Source of the DNA: CAYLRU01 sp964386565
GTDB taxonomy: Bacteria; Desulfobacterota; Desulfobacteria; Desulfobacterales; UBA5616
DNA: 40,229 nucleotides
NCBI GenBank assembly: GCA_964386565.1
Contig: CAYLRU010000028.1
Span: 1 to 40,229, forward strand
Direction: 5' to 3'
A program made the position numbers and the translations under genes. A model generated the notes under the pieces. It was not told where the DNA came from, did no database searches, and saw only the letters and a list, made by a program, of their open reading frames with translations. Below, one piece after another: positions 17,222 to 25,280 of this stretch. Positions within the stretch are counted from its first letter, which is position 1; each line of letters starts with the position of its first letter.

Positions 17222-17845
17222 TCAGCGTTTTAATCGCGGAAGAATGTTGCGGTGAAAGTAATTGAAAAAACCGGTCCCGGCTTTTTTGATGTTGCTGATG
17301 ATGTCAAGAGCCTCTGTATGGTCCGGTGTATCGCTGACGAATTTGAATACCAGGCATGTTATCCCGAATTGCCTGCAGACCTGGACAACGGCGGCTGCCT
17401 CCATATCAACCAGATGAGCTGTTCGTGATATATTCATCCGATCTTCCGGATCAAGGATGGGTCGGTCCTGGGTGGCCAGGGTTGTCGTTTTGAAACCCTC
17501 GATGGTTTCCGGCGTGTGGATGACGGGCCCGCGGGTGTTGAAAGAGGGGCGGTCCGGCTCAAAAATTTTTTCTATCTGGAAAACATCCCCCAATTTCGAT
17601 GTCTGATCCACGGCGCCGGCAGCACCCAGGTTTAAAATTCGAGTGGGTTTGAATGTGATGCAGCAGTAAGTTGTGCCCATGGCGGCATTGGTCTTGCCGA
17701 TGCCGCAAATAACCAATACGAGGTTTGAATCGGAGAAAACCGGGATCGGCAGGTCGTGTTTCCGTCTTAATCCCAGACCGTTGATAAATGGTTTTGCTTC
17801 GAACTGGGTCGCCATTAACAGGGCGGTTGCATAGGGTTTTTCCAT
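17222..17845 (-). CDS. Nucleoside phosphorylase/nucleosidase family protein, MTAN-like
   Basis: The 207-residue protein has the PNP/UDP phosphorylase superfamily fold. CGIGKTNAAMGTT lies near residue 50, NLGAAGAVD near 72, VDMEAAAVVQVCRQFG near 147, and KFVSDTPDHT, which holds the probable catalytic Asp, near 167. This pattern matches 5'-methylthioadenosine/S-adenosylhomocysteine nucleosidases, which cleave the N-glycosidic bond during SAM by-product recycling. At 207 residues it is somewhat shorter than typical MTAN (~230). Futalosine hydrolase (MqnB) is a possible alternative because it shares the fold. The ATG at 17845 has AAGG about 8 nt upstream. Confidence 0.75.
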   Translation of the reverse strand: MEKPYATALLMATQFEAKPFINGLGLRRKHDLPIPVFSDSNLVLVICGIGKTNAAMGTTYCCITFKPTRILNLGAAGAVDQTSKLGDVFQIEKIFEPDRPSFNTRGPVIHTPETIEGFKTTTLATQDRPILDPEDRMNISRTAHLVDMEAAAVVQVCRQFGITCLVFKFVSDTPDHTEALDIISNIKKAGTGFFNYFHRNILPRLKR

Positions 17846-17916
17846 AGATCTTACCTTGGTTTCCCGGCTGTATCGTCTGCAATAATGAGGGCGGCGATTC
17901 CCGGTGATAAAAACCG

Positions 17917-17961
17917 GTACGTTAAAAAAGGGCGGAAAAGATCCGCCCTTTTTTAACGTAC
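17917..17961. terminator. Bidirectional intrinsic terminator
   Basis: Perfect 20-bp arms (17917-17936 and 17942-17961) separated by a 5-nt loop. The GC core GGGCGGA/TCCGCCC is preceded by an A6 run and followed by a T6 run on either strand. It lies 22 nt after the stop of the large exported-protein gene (17983), so it ends the minus-strand envelope operon and insulates the nucleosidase gene from it. Confidence 0.9.
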
Positions 17962-17982
17962 TTTACGTGATAATAATTGTTC

Positions 17983-20900
17983 CTAATCGTTTTTTCGGCG
18001 GACATGAAAAACACATGCCGCTGTAAAGCCGATCATTGTCACTGCCAGAACGATTGGTATCAAGGCTTTGGGTCGAACCGGAAACTGCTGGTTCGCCGAT
18101 TCGATGAAACAGGAGCCGGTACTGACGGCTGACGTTTCTTCATCGGCTAACGCCCCGATGGGTCTTGGCGGGTAATCATCGGTGTCGGCATAAGCCTCGT
18201 TCGGTGAAAAGATATATTTTTCGAGAAAATGCCTGCCGGATTTTATAAGCCGCGCAAACATAACATCCCGTTTCGAGGCATCCACAAGCAGTTGAGCGCT
18301 TCTCGGAAACAGCAGCCATACGTTTGCCTGTTTTGCCTTGACAAAATACCCCTTTTTAACCCTTAAAATTTCGGTATTCGAGTCGTAGGTGCCGTCCGGC
18401 TGATAGGCCCACAGCTTCTTGTCGATGTAATCGTTGATGGCCGGCAGATCCTTGATGGGCACGGGACCGAAAATAATGGCGCCGTTTTCGTCTTTCACCA
18501 TCACCTGCACTTCATCCCATTCATAGTCGGATTCGTTCGGCGGACCGATCTGGTTCCAGCCGTTCTGGTTTGCGGGGTTGTACCACAGGGGAACTTCCAC
18601 ATCTTCTTCCAGTGATGCAGGATTGCAGTCGATTAAGATGTCCAGCGCATTCCTGGACAGGATGAAGTATGCCCGGCCTTTTTCGATCGTCAGGTTGTTG
18701 CCGTATTCGATATAGGCACCGGTCCCGTCCGGTGGAGGGGCATTGGGATCATACGTGCCGAACCGTAAATTCCTTGTGCTGACCGGTAATCCCAATACGC
18801 TGACCGCGTCGGGATTGTCGCAGTCTATCGGAAACGATACCATTACATAGTCTTCTTCTTTTCTTCCGGCTGAGACCTGGAGGTTGCCGGAACATGTGGC
18901 AGGATCGGATTCAACAGCCACTGCTTTGCTCAGGCACTTGTCGTTTCCCACAACCGCCATGACCCGATAGTAGTTGACCATGTCTCTGACAATCCCGATG
19001 TTTATGCTGGTATTTTCCGTGGTGGTAAGTTCGACAAATCCGGAATTGATGCCTCTGATGCTTCTGAAAATGATGTATTCGTCTGCTCCATCCACCGGTG
19101 TCCAGGAGAGATTCGCCGTGTTGCAACCGGGGTCGGCAGTGATATCGCAGATGCATCCTTCGTACATATCCACCGATGTAAAATCCACGTCCGTCAGGTT
19201 GTCCTGTCCCGAACCGGGATAGGACAGTGCGGTGTTGTCCGTCACCTGCAATGCAATATTGTACATTCCGGGGCCGTCAAAAAACAAATTGTTCGAGGGA
19301 TCAATATCCACGGTTGCGCCCTGAGCGTCGTCAAATTCCGTCAGTTGGGGACCGATAAGATCCCAGTCATACGCCGTGATGGTATCCAGGGGACATTCCC
19401 CGCAATCCGGTTCTTTTTCCCCCTCGTTGGGATCCAGGGATTCCGAACCGTCCAGGATCAATTCATCTCCGGGACACAAGGAAACCATGTACGGACCTCC
19501 CGCGTTTGCTACGGGAGGATGGGGGGGAAGGGTGATATCGACGTTCCGGGTTGTGGTGGCGGAAAGTCCTTCGTCATCGGTGACCCTCAGTTTGACCGGG
19601 TAAGAGCAGGGGAGTTCTTCGCAGGGGAAGCTGTGCTGGACTTTTACCGGTGAAAACGTGGTTTCATCATAGGTTCCGTTGTTGTCCCAGTCCCAGTCAA
19701 AACGCCTGAGGTTGACCAGGCCCTTGCCTGTTTCCGAATGATCCGAGCAGAACGGATCAAAAGTGACGTCCCGGTCCGCGTAGGTGGGGTTCGGGCTGAC
19801 CGTAAAGCATGCAATGGGCGCCGCCCGGAACAGGGCCGGCTTTAAAATGATGACGCCCCACGAGGTCGGCATGGCGTCCGAAACCCAGTAGTCATCCCAT
19901 TGGCCGTCTGCCTGCTGAAGTTCGATCAGGCGTTCCGCCAATCCTTTTACCGGTTCCTGGCGGGTTTCAAGGGGAATGGGAGTCCCGCCGTAATACCAGT
20001 TAACACCGTTTGCGGCAAAGGTTTCAATGGGAAAGGGCTTGGCCAGCCGCATGGATTTTACAAAGGCAAAATAGCCGTAGAGATAATTTTTGGCCAGCCA
20101 GTCTTCCCAGTTATCCGCCAGCCATCGCTCGCATTTTTGCCATCGTTCGTCATCTGTTGAAAACCCGTCCATGATCATCATGACCATGCCCGAGGGGGTG
20201 GTGGCATGGCATCCATTTGCGACCGATCCTGTCCAATAACAGTTCGCGTTTGTATATCCGAACCTGCCGTAGATATCGGGGGTTTCAGACGGTCCGAAAG
20301 TCGTGTAGCTGTTGTTCAGGCTTGTATCGTTTCTTGTTTTCACCCACTGGGGAAGGTAGCATCCCCATTCGTCTTCCGCCGGTATGATGCCGATGGCGGC
20401 CCACTGGGCGCATGAATTGTCGATGCCTGTTGCACCATAGATGTCCCAATCGTACCGCCAGCTTCCCTCTCCGTAGGTACCGTCATTGTTTTGGCCCCAT
20501 GCATAGGCGTCTATCATGTCCTGGACGACCGCTTTATAGGTGTCTGTATTGCCGTCCTGGTCAAAGTCCCGGCCTGTATCAGCATTGGGTGTGCCGGTGG
20601 AAATGATGGCGTCGATGATCATGCCGCCATGGTACGGCGGGTCATAGGCAAAGTTTTCGTTGATGTCAATACCGATAGTATTCGCTCCCAGGGCCGTATC
20701 CGCGTCATCCACGTCACCGTCATTGTCGTAATCTTCGGCATATGCCGGCAGGGGGGGGTCACCATCCGTTGTGCCCTGTTGGGCGGAAACGTCCATGGTG
20801 TCCAGTACTTCATAATTGTTGTACAGGCCGTTGAAGAGCCAGTTCAATCCCCATTTGACCGCCTCGGCATAGGGGTCTTCGCTGAAATTTCCCGTCTCTT

Positions 20901-21507
20901 TATGATTGTTGATCATGAATGCCTGGACAACGGATGCCGTGGCTGACGGATGGTAATACCAGGGCCAAAAGGCCAATGGTTGACCGTTCATCGTTTTATA
21001 GGTGTTGTCTGTCACGCCGTCATAATAATTCATCCAGGTGTAAAGGCGCCAGAGCGCTTTTTCGATGGCGATATTGACCTGCGCATTGGTGCTGTCCTGT
21101 TCGAGCTTGACCAGGTAATTGTCCGTCACCGTGACAGCGGCCCGCGCAAGTTCTTCCGAAGGTTCCATCACGACCAGTTGCGCGGTAAAGGGCGTTCCGG
21201 GAAGGCCGACGAACGTGTGATCAATGGTGATGTTGTATTTTGTGTTTCCGCTTAATTCGACAACATCGGAATCGGCTGTCCCGTCATTAAAAACCCACTT
21301 ATATTCAATGGGATCGCCGTTGGTGGTGGTAATGACCGCCCTCAACGTCACGGGCTCGTCAATAATGGCGGTGTGATACTTGGTCGTATCACCCTGCCAG
21401 AGGATGCACCGGACCTGGTCGATTGCGGCAAATGCCGAAGCATTCACGAAAAATACCAAAACGATCGCTAATGCGGTTTTTAAAGACTTGTCTTTGAATT
21501 TACTCAT
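17983..21507 (-). CDS. Giant exported alpha-toroid/PKD/FnIII protein with CFI-box C-terminal signal
   Basis: 1174 residues. A signal peptide (~1-28, ending SAFAA) is followed by a PKD-like domain (~30-125) and a long region (~140-565) that looks like a prenyltransferase/squalene-cyclase alpha-alpha toroid (YAEAVKWGLNWLFNG, GSWRYDWDIYGATG, NSCAQWAAIGI). Two dockerin/EF-hand-like loops (DYDNDGDVDDAD, DFDQDGNTD) sit inside it. Two PKD domains (~570-775) and an FnIII-like domain (~785-875) come next. A tail beta domain (~880-1090) has NGWNQIGPP and KGYFVK motifs. The end is a Pro linker, GSCFIESA (Cys1133, codon 18109-18111), a membrane helix and an RRK tail. Catalytic DxDD-type residues of true cyclases are not evident, so a structural or binding role is likelier. 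GGGGAG sits 7 nt before the ATG. It is the last gene of the operon. Confidence 0.85.
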   Translation of the reverse strand: MSKFKDKSLKTALAIVLVFFVNASAFAAIDQVRCILWQGDTTKYHTAIIDEPVTLRAVITTTNGDPIEYKWVFNDGTADSDVVELSGNTKYNITIDHTFVGLPGTPFTAQLVVMEPSEELARAAVTVTDNYLVKLEQDSTNAQVNIAIEKALWRLYTWMNYYDGVTDNTYKTMNGQPLAFWPWYYHPSATASVVQAFMINNHKETGNFSEDPYAEAVKWGLNWLFNGLYNNYEVLDTMDVSAQQGTTDGDPPLPAYAEDYDNDGDVDDADTALGANTIGIDINENFAYDPPYHGGMIIDAIISTGTPNADTGRDFDQDGNTDTYKAVVQDMIDAYAWGQNNDGTYGEGSWRYDWDIYGATGIDNSCAQWAAIGIIPAEDEWGCYLPQWVKTRNDTSLNNSYTTFGPSETPDIYGRFGYTNANCYWTGSVANGCHATTPSGMVMMIMDGFSTDDERWQKCERWLADNWEDWLAKNYLYGYFAFVKSMRLAKPFPIETFAANGVNWYYGGTPIPLETRQEPVKGLAERLIELQQADGQWDDYWVSDAMPTSWGVIILKPALFRAAPIACFTVSPNPTYADRDVTFDPFCSDHSETGKGLVNLRRFDWDWDNNGTYDETTFSPVKVQHSFPCEELPCSYPVKLRVTDDEGLSATTTRNVDITLPPHPPVANAGGPYMVSLCPGDELILDGSESLDPNEGEKEPDCGECPLDTITAYDWDLIGPQLTEFDDAQGATVDIDPSNNLFFDGPGMYNIALQVTDNTALSYPGSGQDNLTDVDFTSVDMYEGCICDITADPGCNTANLSWTPVDGADEYIIFRSIRGINSGFVELTTTENTSINIGIVRDMVNYYRVMAVVGNDKCLSKAVAVESDPATCSGNLQVSAGRKEEDYVMVSFPIDCDNPDAVSVLGLPVSTRNLRFGTYDPNAPPPDGTGAYIEYGNNLTIEKGRAYFILSRNALDILIDCNPASLEEDVEVPLWYNPANQNGWNQIGPPNESDYEWDEVQVMVKDENGAIIFGPVPIKDLPAINDYIDKKLWAYQPDGTYDSNTEILRVKKGYFVKAKQANVWLLFPRSAQLLVDASKRDVMFARLIKSGRHFLEKYIFSPNEAYADTDDYPPRPIGALADEETSAVSTGSCFIESANQQFPVRPKALIPIVLAVTMIGFTAACVFHVRRKND

Positions 21508-21522
21508 GTGAATCTCCCCGAA

Positions 21523-22293
21523 TTAATTAATATTGATATAAAGCGGTTGATGTCTTCCATTATGCTTCATCCGTGCGATCCGGATGGTGGGTAACTGTTC
21601 CGCCAATACCGCCTGAATCGCATCGATGAATTCCTTCAAGGATTTAACCTGGCGGCCGTTGACATCCCGGACAATATCTCCGGTTTCAAGGCCGATGCGT
21701 TTAAAAACGGAATCTTCGGCAAGCCCCGAGATACGGATGCCGATATCTTCCGTGCCTTCCCCGTAAATCGTTTCATCCGCCTTGATTTGAGCCAACAATG
21801 AATTCCTGTCACCGAACGCTCTTTCAAAAGATGCACGGTCGTAATTCGTGATGCCTTTCGGGCCGGAGACATTAACGGGTTGATCCGAAGGCACATTCAA
21901 AGGGGTTTGATTTTTTCCTTCACCCGTTTCCGTTATCGTGGGATAAATTTTCAGTTCTACGGGAGTGAATTTATTGTCTCCCGTTTTTCTGAAAAGCACC
22001 ACATAGTTTTTGCCGTCAAGAATCAACTGGAGGCACTTTTCAATGGTCTCATTTTCAATATGGATTGAAATCGTCTCGCTTAAGTCAGCAGCGGAATCCA
22101 GTTTCATTCCGGTTTGTGTTGAAATTTTATTTAAAATATCCTCGATTGAAACATCTTCAGCAGAGACGTAAACCCGTTTCAGATCATCAATTCGGACCAT
22201 AACAGACGCTGATGCAGAATGACTCAGAAAAATGAGAAGAATGGCCGCATATCCAACAGCGTATCCGGCAAGGTATTTTAAAGATGGTTTCAT
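21523..22293 (-). CDS. Periplasmic STN + PDZ domain protein
   Basis: 256 residues with a signal peptide (~1-29, ending SASAS). A secretin/TonB short N-terminal (STN) domain at ~35-110 contains SIEDILNKISTQTGMKL and IEKCLQLILDGKNYVVLF. A linker leads to a C-terminal PDZ domain (~180-256), with GIRISGLAEDSVFKRIGLETGDIVRDVNG. The STN plus PDZ layout recalls type II secretion components that combine secretin N domains with a GspC-like PDZ. No secretin pore is encoded here, so a periplasmic adaptor that grips a substrate or another envelope protein is inferred. It is 15 nt from the downstream exported-protein gene and 88 nt from the FecR gene. Confidence 0.75.
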   Translation of the reverse strand: MKPSLKYLAGYAVGYAAILLIFLSHSASASVMVRIDDLKRVYVSAEDVSIEDILNKISTQTGMKLDSAADLSETISIHIENETIEKCLQLILDGKNYVVLFRKTGDNKFTPVELKIYPTITETGEGKNQTPLNVPSDQPVNVSGPKGITNYDRASFERAFGDRNSLLAQIKADETIYGEGTEDIGIRISGLAEDSVFKRIGLETGDIVRDVNGRQVKSLKEFIDAIQAVLAEQLPTIRIARMKHNGRHQPLYININ

Positions 22294-22381
22294 TAATTCA
22301 ATGCATCGTTTGTATGGTACTGTTTAATGGCCAACGATCCGGGTCGAAAATCCGCAGCTTGAGACAGCGCTGAAATTGACT

Positions 22382-23404
22382 TTAATCCTCAGGCGGACTC
22401 GGAAAATCGGCCAGTTCCCCTTTCATTTCATCCTCGATAATATCTTCGCTCGGGTTGACCAATGGTTCAATGTCTACACCCGGTTCCGGCTGTATTGCCG
22501 CTGCCGCCGGTGGTTCATCCGGTTCGATGAGGAGGTCGGGCGCCACCAGCACGGAAACCGGTCCGGCAGGTGCCGAGGCAGGTGCGCCGCCCGGCTGTGC
22601 AGCCGGTTGAATGTCACTGATCCCTTCGGGACCGGCCAGGTCGGGTGTCACCGTGAAATCGTTGTCAAACTCGTCCAGTTCCAACGGTGCAACGATTTCC
22701 ACCTCTGTGGGGAGTTCGTCTATGCGTACAATGGTTTTCTGGAAATCCGTCAGGAAGATGGGCTTGACTTCACACTCGGGCGGTGGCGGATAGCCTTTGA
22801 AATCCGGGCACGGCATGGCAAGGCTTACCACCTCCAGCTTGGTATCCGCCAGGGTGAAGATTTCCGTAAGCAGGTCAGTGGCCCGTATGATGAATTCGGA
22901 GCCCCGAACACCGGCCACGGCGGTCTTGGTCTTGACCTTGAATTCGGAATGCTTGAAATCCACCAGTTTTTTGATCAAAAACCGGGCCTTTCCCTTGTCC
23001 ATGCCGATAAATGACGACCGGGTTTTATTCCCCGTGTTATAGACGCTCTGATTGATGACCAGCTTTGTCCCGGAAGCCAACGTAATGATGCTGTCGTCAT
23101 TTAATTTAAGGCGGACACGGCCCCTATCCAGGGTGACGATCGTATCTCCCTTGTACAGCATATGGTTGTTTTTGGCATAAAACCCCTTGGATTCCGTGGC
23201 ATGCATGATAACGACACGGCCCTGCACCAGAAGGATCTTCCCAACGGGAAGACCGATGCCGGGTTTGTATCCATCCTCGATGACCAGGTCATCCGGAAGC
23301 AGGGGGACGGATGGGTTTCTTTCGGTGCCCACGGCCCCGGTTGTTGTCATAAGAAAAAAAACCGCCAGTAAATAAAGAATCGATGTTTTTCGGTATACGC
23401 TCAT
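22382..23404 (-). CDS. Secreted FecR-domain protein with acidic Pro/Ala-rich tail
   Basis: About 340 residues from the ATG at 23404, which has GGGGAGA 8 nt upstream; the alternative upstream start is a TTG at 23419. A signal peptide (~1-26) is followed by a FecR domain (~45-175) with KGDTIVTLDRGRVRLKLND, GTKLVINQS and KTAVAGVRGSEFIIR. A long Pro/Ala/Glu-rich acidic tail (~200-340) is probably disordered. Classic FecR is a membrane-bound anti-sigma regulator; soluble secreted FecR proteins like this one are of unclear function. No sigma factor gene is nearby, which argues against classical signalling. It starts 15 nt after the TPR/barrel stop. Confidence 0.85.
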   Translation of the reverse strand: MSVYRKTSILYLLAVFFLMTTTGAVGTERNPSVPLLPDDLVIEDGYKPGIGLPVGKILLVQGRVVIMHATESKGFYAKNNHMLYKGDTIVTLDRGRVRLKLNDDSIITLASGTKLVINQSVYNTGNKTRSSFIGMDKGKARFLIKKLVDFKHSEFKVKTKTAVAGVRGSEFIIRATDLLTEIFTLADTKLEVVSLAMPCPDFKGYPPPPECEVKPIFLTDFQKTIVRIDELPTEVEIVAPLELDEFDNDFTVTPDLAGPEGISDIQPAAQPGGAPASAPAGPVSVLVAPDLLIEPDEPPAAAAIQPEPGVDIEPLVNPSEDIIEDEMKGELADFPSPPED

Positions 23405-23419
23405 GCTCGGTCTCCCCAA

Positions 23420-24922
23420 TTATAAGTTTACTGTCAGGGCCAGGTTGCCTGCATTTTTCTTATATGTGAAATCTTTGATGTTGGAATTGTTTTTCGTATA
23501 GTTGTATTCCACTGAAATGCTCATCCAGTCATAGATAAATTTACGTGAAAGCGAGATGGAAAGATAATACTTATCATCGGTGCGTTTCACCGCGTAAAAA
23601 GAATCCACATTGTCATATTGCTTGTCGTTGTATTCTCCCAGAAGGTTGAGCAAAACACCCGATGAGGCGTCCTTTAAGGATACGCCTGCCGAAATCTTAA
23701 ACCGTGTGAAGTCCTCATCCTGGTGTTCGGCATTGTAATCCTCGAGTCCGATGCCGCCGTAAACGAAGCCCAGTTTTTTCGGTAAGATATAATTAAAGTT
23801 AACGGTTGCATCATTGGAATGCCCGTCTTTGTCGTTAAATCGAAGGTGATTGATGATGTGATAGCTGTAAGCGGCGTTTACGGAAAAATTCTGATTGACC
23901 GTGTATCTGATTTCCGGCCGGAACTGGTACCGTTCCATGTAATCGTCATTGTCCAGCCAGTAATGGCTCGGGAGAACGGAAATACCCAGTACCATGGGAA
24001 ACAGGTTGTATTTGGCGTAAAAGCTGACGGTGCTTCCGATGAGATCGTATTCACGAAGGGAATTGTAACGCGTCTGGTAATGGCTGTATCCGGCGCCCAG
24101 TTTCAGGGCGTCCTTTTTGACAAAATCGTAACTTCCCGACAGAAATGCAAATACGGCGCCGTCTTCTTCATCCGTGGGAAGGTCTTCATCAACAGGGTCC
24201 AATATCACATTGCCGTCATGCATGTAGCCGAATTTTGCATAAAGGGCATATGGTTTCTTTTCTTTTTGCTTTGTTTCAATGACCTGGATGTATTTAACGG
24301 CGTTTTTCGCCAATGTTTCATTTTTCGCGTTGTCCCGTACAAAAACAAACTTTTCCAGCGCATTATCCAGTTGTTCCAGATTGTTGTAGCAGGTACCCGC
24401 ATAATAGTATCCATTGTCTTTAATGGTGGGGCTTTTGTCTGCAGCGGCGATGAAATAGTCAACGGCCGCGCTGTATCGCCTGAGTTTATTCAGGCTGAGA
24501 CCGGCGTAATAAAGGGCCAGAACGTTGTCCGGTTCTTCTTTTGCAACATCTTCAAACAGCTCGGCCGCTTTTGAAAAATCTTCCTTCTGGTAATACAGGG
24601 AGGCCAGATCATATTTCAGGCCGGGCAGTTTCGGATCCAGTTCAATGGCTTTTTTAAATGCGGATTCAGCTTCCCCGAGTCGATCCGTTTTAAAATAAAC
24701 TTTTCCGAGATAGAGAAGATAAAGCGCATTGTCCGGTTCGTAATTCAAGGCCATGGTGAAATTTTCTTCAGCTCCCTTGTAATCGCCGTCCTCGTAGGCA
24801 AAGACGCCGAGATCGTAAAATGCACGTCCCCCGATGTCATCCGTTGCTTTCACCGTACCTGCCGATAGTGCCAAAAATAAGGTCAACAGCATGATAAGCC
24901 CGTAACGTATCGATCTTTGCAT
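23420..24922 (-). CDS. TPR + outer-membrane beta-barrel protein (SLAM-like architecture)
   Basis: 500 residues. A signal peptide (~1-25) is followed by five or so TPRs (~35-215, e.g. ALYLLYLGKVYFKTDRLGEA). A ~280-residue region of alternating amphipathic strands (~220-500) is rich in Tyr, Asp and Asn. The end (NYTKNNSNIKDF, then a final strand LALTVNL) resembles the SN-containing last strand of TPR/DUF560 barrels. That layout matches surface lipoprotein assembly modifiers (SLAM), which move proteins across the outer membrane. The assignment is architectural and by memory, not by alignment. GGGAG lies 8 nt before the ATG at 24922. It heads the operon through 17983. Confidence 0.7.
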   Translation of the reverse strand: MQRSIRYGLIMLLTLFLALSAGTVKATDDIGGRAFYDLGVFAYEDGDYKGAEENFTMALNYEPDNALYLLYLGKVYFKTDRLGEAESAFKKAIELDPKLPGLKYDLASLYYQKEDFSKAAELFEDVAKEEPDNVLALYYAGLSLNKLRRYSAAVDYFIAAADKSPTIKDNGYYYAGTCYNNLEQLDNALEKFVFVRDNAKNETLAKNAVKYIQVIETKQKEKKPYALYAKFGYMHDGNVILDPVDEDLPTDEEDGAVFAFLSGSYDFVKKDALKLGAGYSHYQTRYNSLREYDLIGSTVSFYAKYNLFPMVLGISVLPSHYWLDNDDYMERYQFRPEIRYTVNQNFSVNAAYSYHIINHLRFNDKDGHSNDATVNFNYILPKKLGFVYGGIGLEDYNAEHQDEDFTRFKISAGVSLKDASSGVLLNLLGEYNDKQYDNVDSFYAVKRTDDKYYLSISLSRKFIYDWMSISVEYNYTKNNSNIKDFTYKKNAGNLALTVNL

Positions 24923-25280
24923 AATATAACTCCCGGAATTGAATGTTAAAAAGAATAAAACAATTTTTTTTGATAAATAAAAAAGCGTCTCACCGGTTGA
25001 AACAACGCTTGTAAAACAATCGTATCATCTGCGGAATCCTTTACGAAAAAAATCATAAAATAAAAACGGGTTACCGGATGTTAACAGGTTCATTAAGCTT
25101 GGTTTTTGGATTGGATAATGATTATCGATTCTATTTCTCACAAAGACCGGGATATGTCAAGTTTAATGAGATCAATGTTGAATGCCGTTTATTCGTACAG
25201 AGGGGGATTTGGAATCTTTTTTGATATTCGCACCGGGTCGGGTATGGGGCTGCGGCACTTGAAAGTTTCAACTTGCCCTT
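24923..25280. other. 358-bp intergenic leader between cyclase and TPR/barrel genes
   Basis: I see no gene here. It is AT-rich and probably holds the promoter of the TPR-to-17983 operon; a minus-strand TTGACA occurs near 25155, but no well-spaced -10 is visible. A terminator-like hairpin at 24979-25010 is listed separately. Confidence 0.6.
24979..25010 (-). terminator. Terminator or attenuator hairpin in the operon leader
   Basis: On the minus strand AAGCGT (25010-25005) pairs with ACGCTT (24988-24983) across a 16-nt loop and is followed by a T6 run (24984-24979). It sits 57 nt upstream of the TPR/barrel ATG and about 270 nt after the cyclase stop. It could end cyclase transcripts or attenuate the downstream operon. 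Confidence 0.45.

Noticed and set aside
23819..24574. 251-codon plus-strand frame opposite the TPR/barrel gene
   Set aside because: Antisense shadow; the minus-strand frame has a signal peptide, TPRs and a ribosome site.
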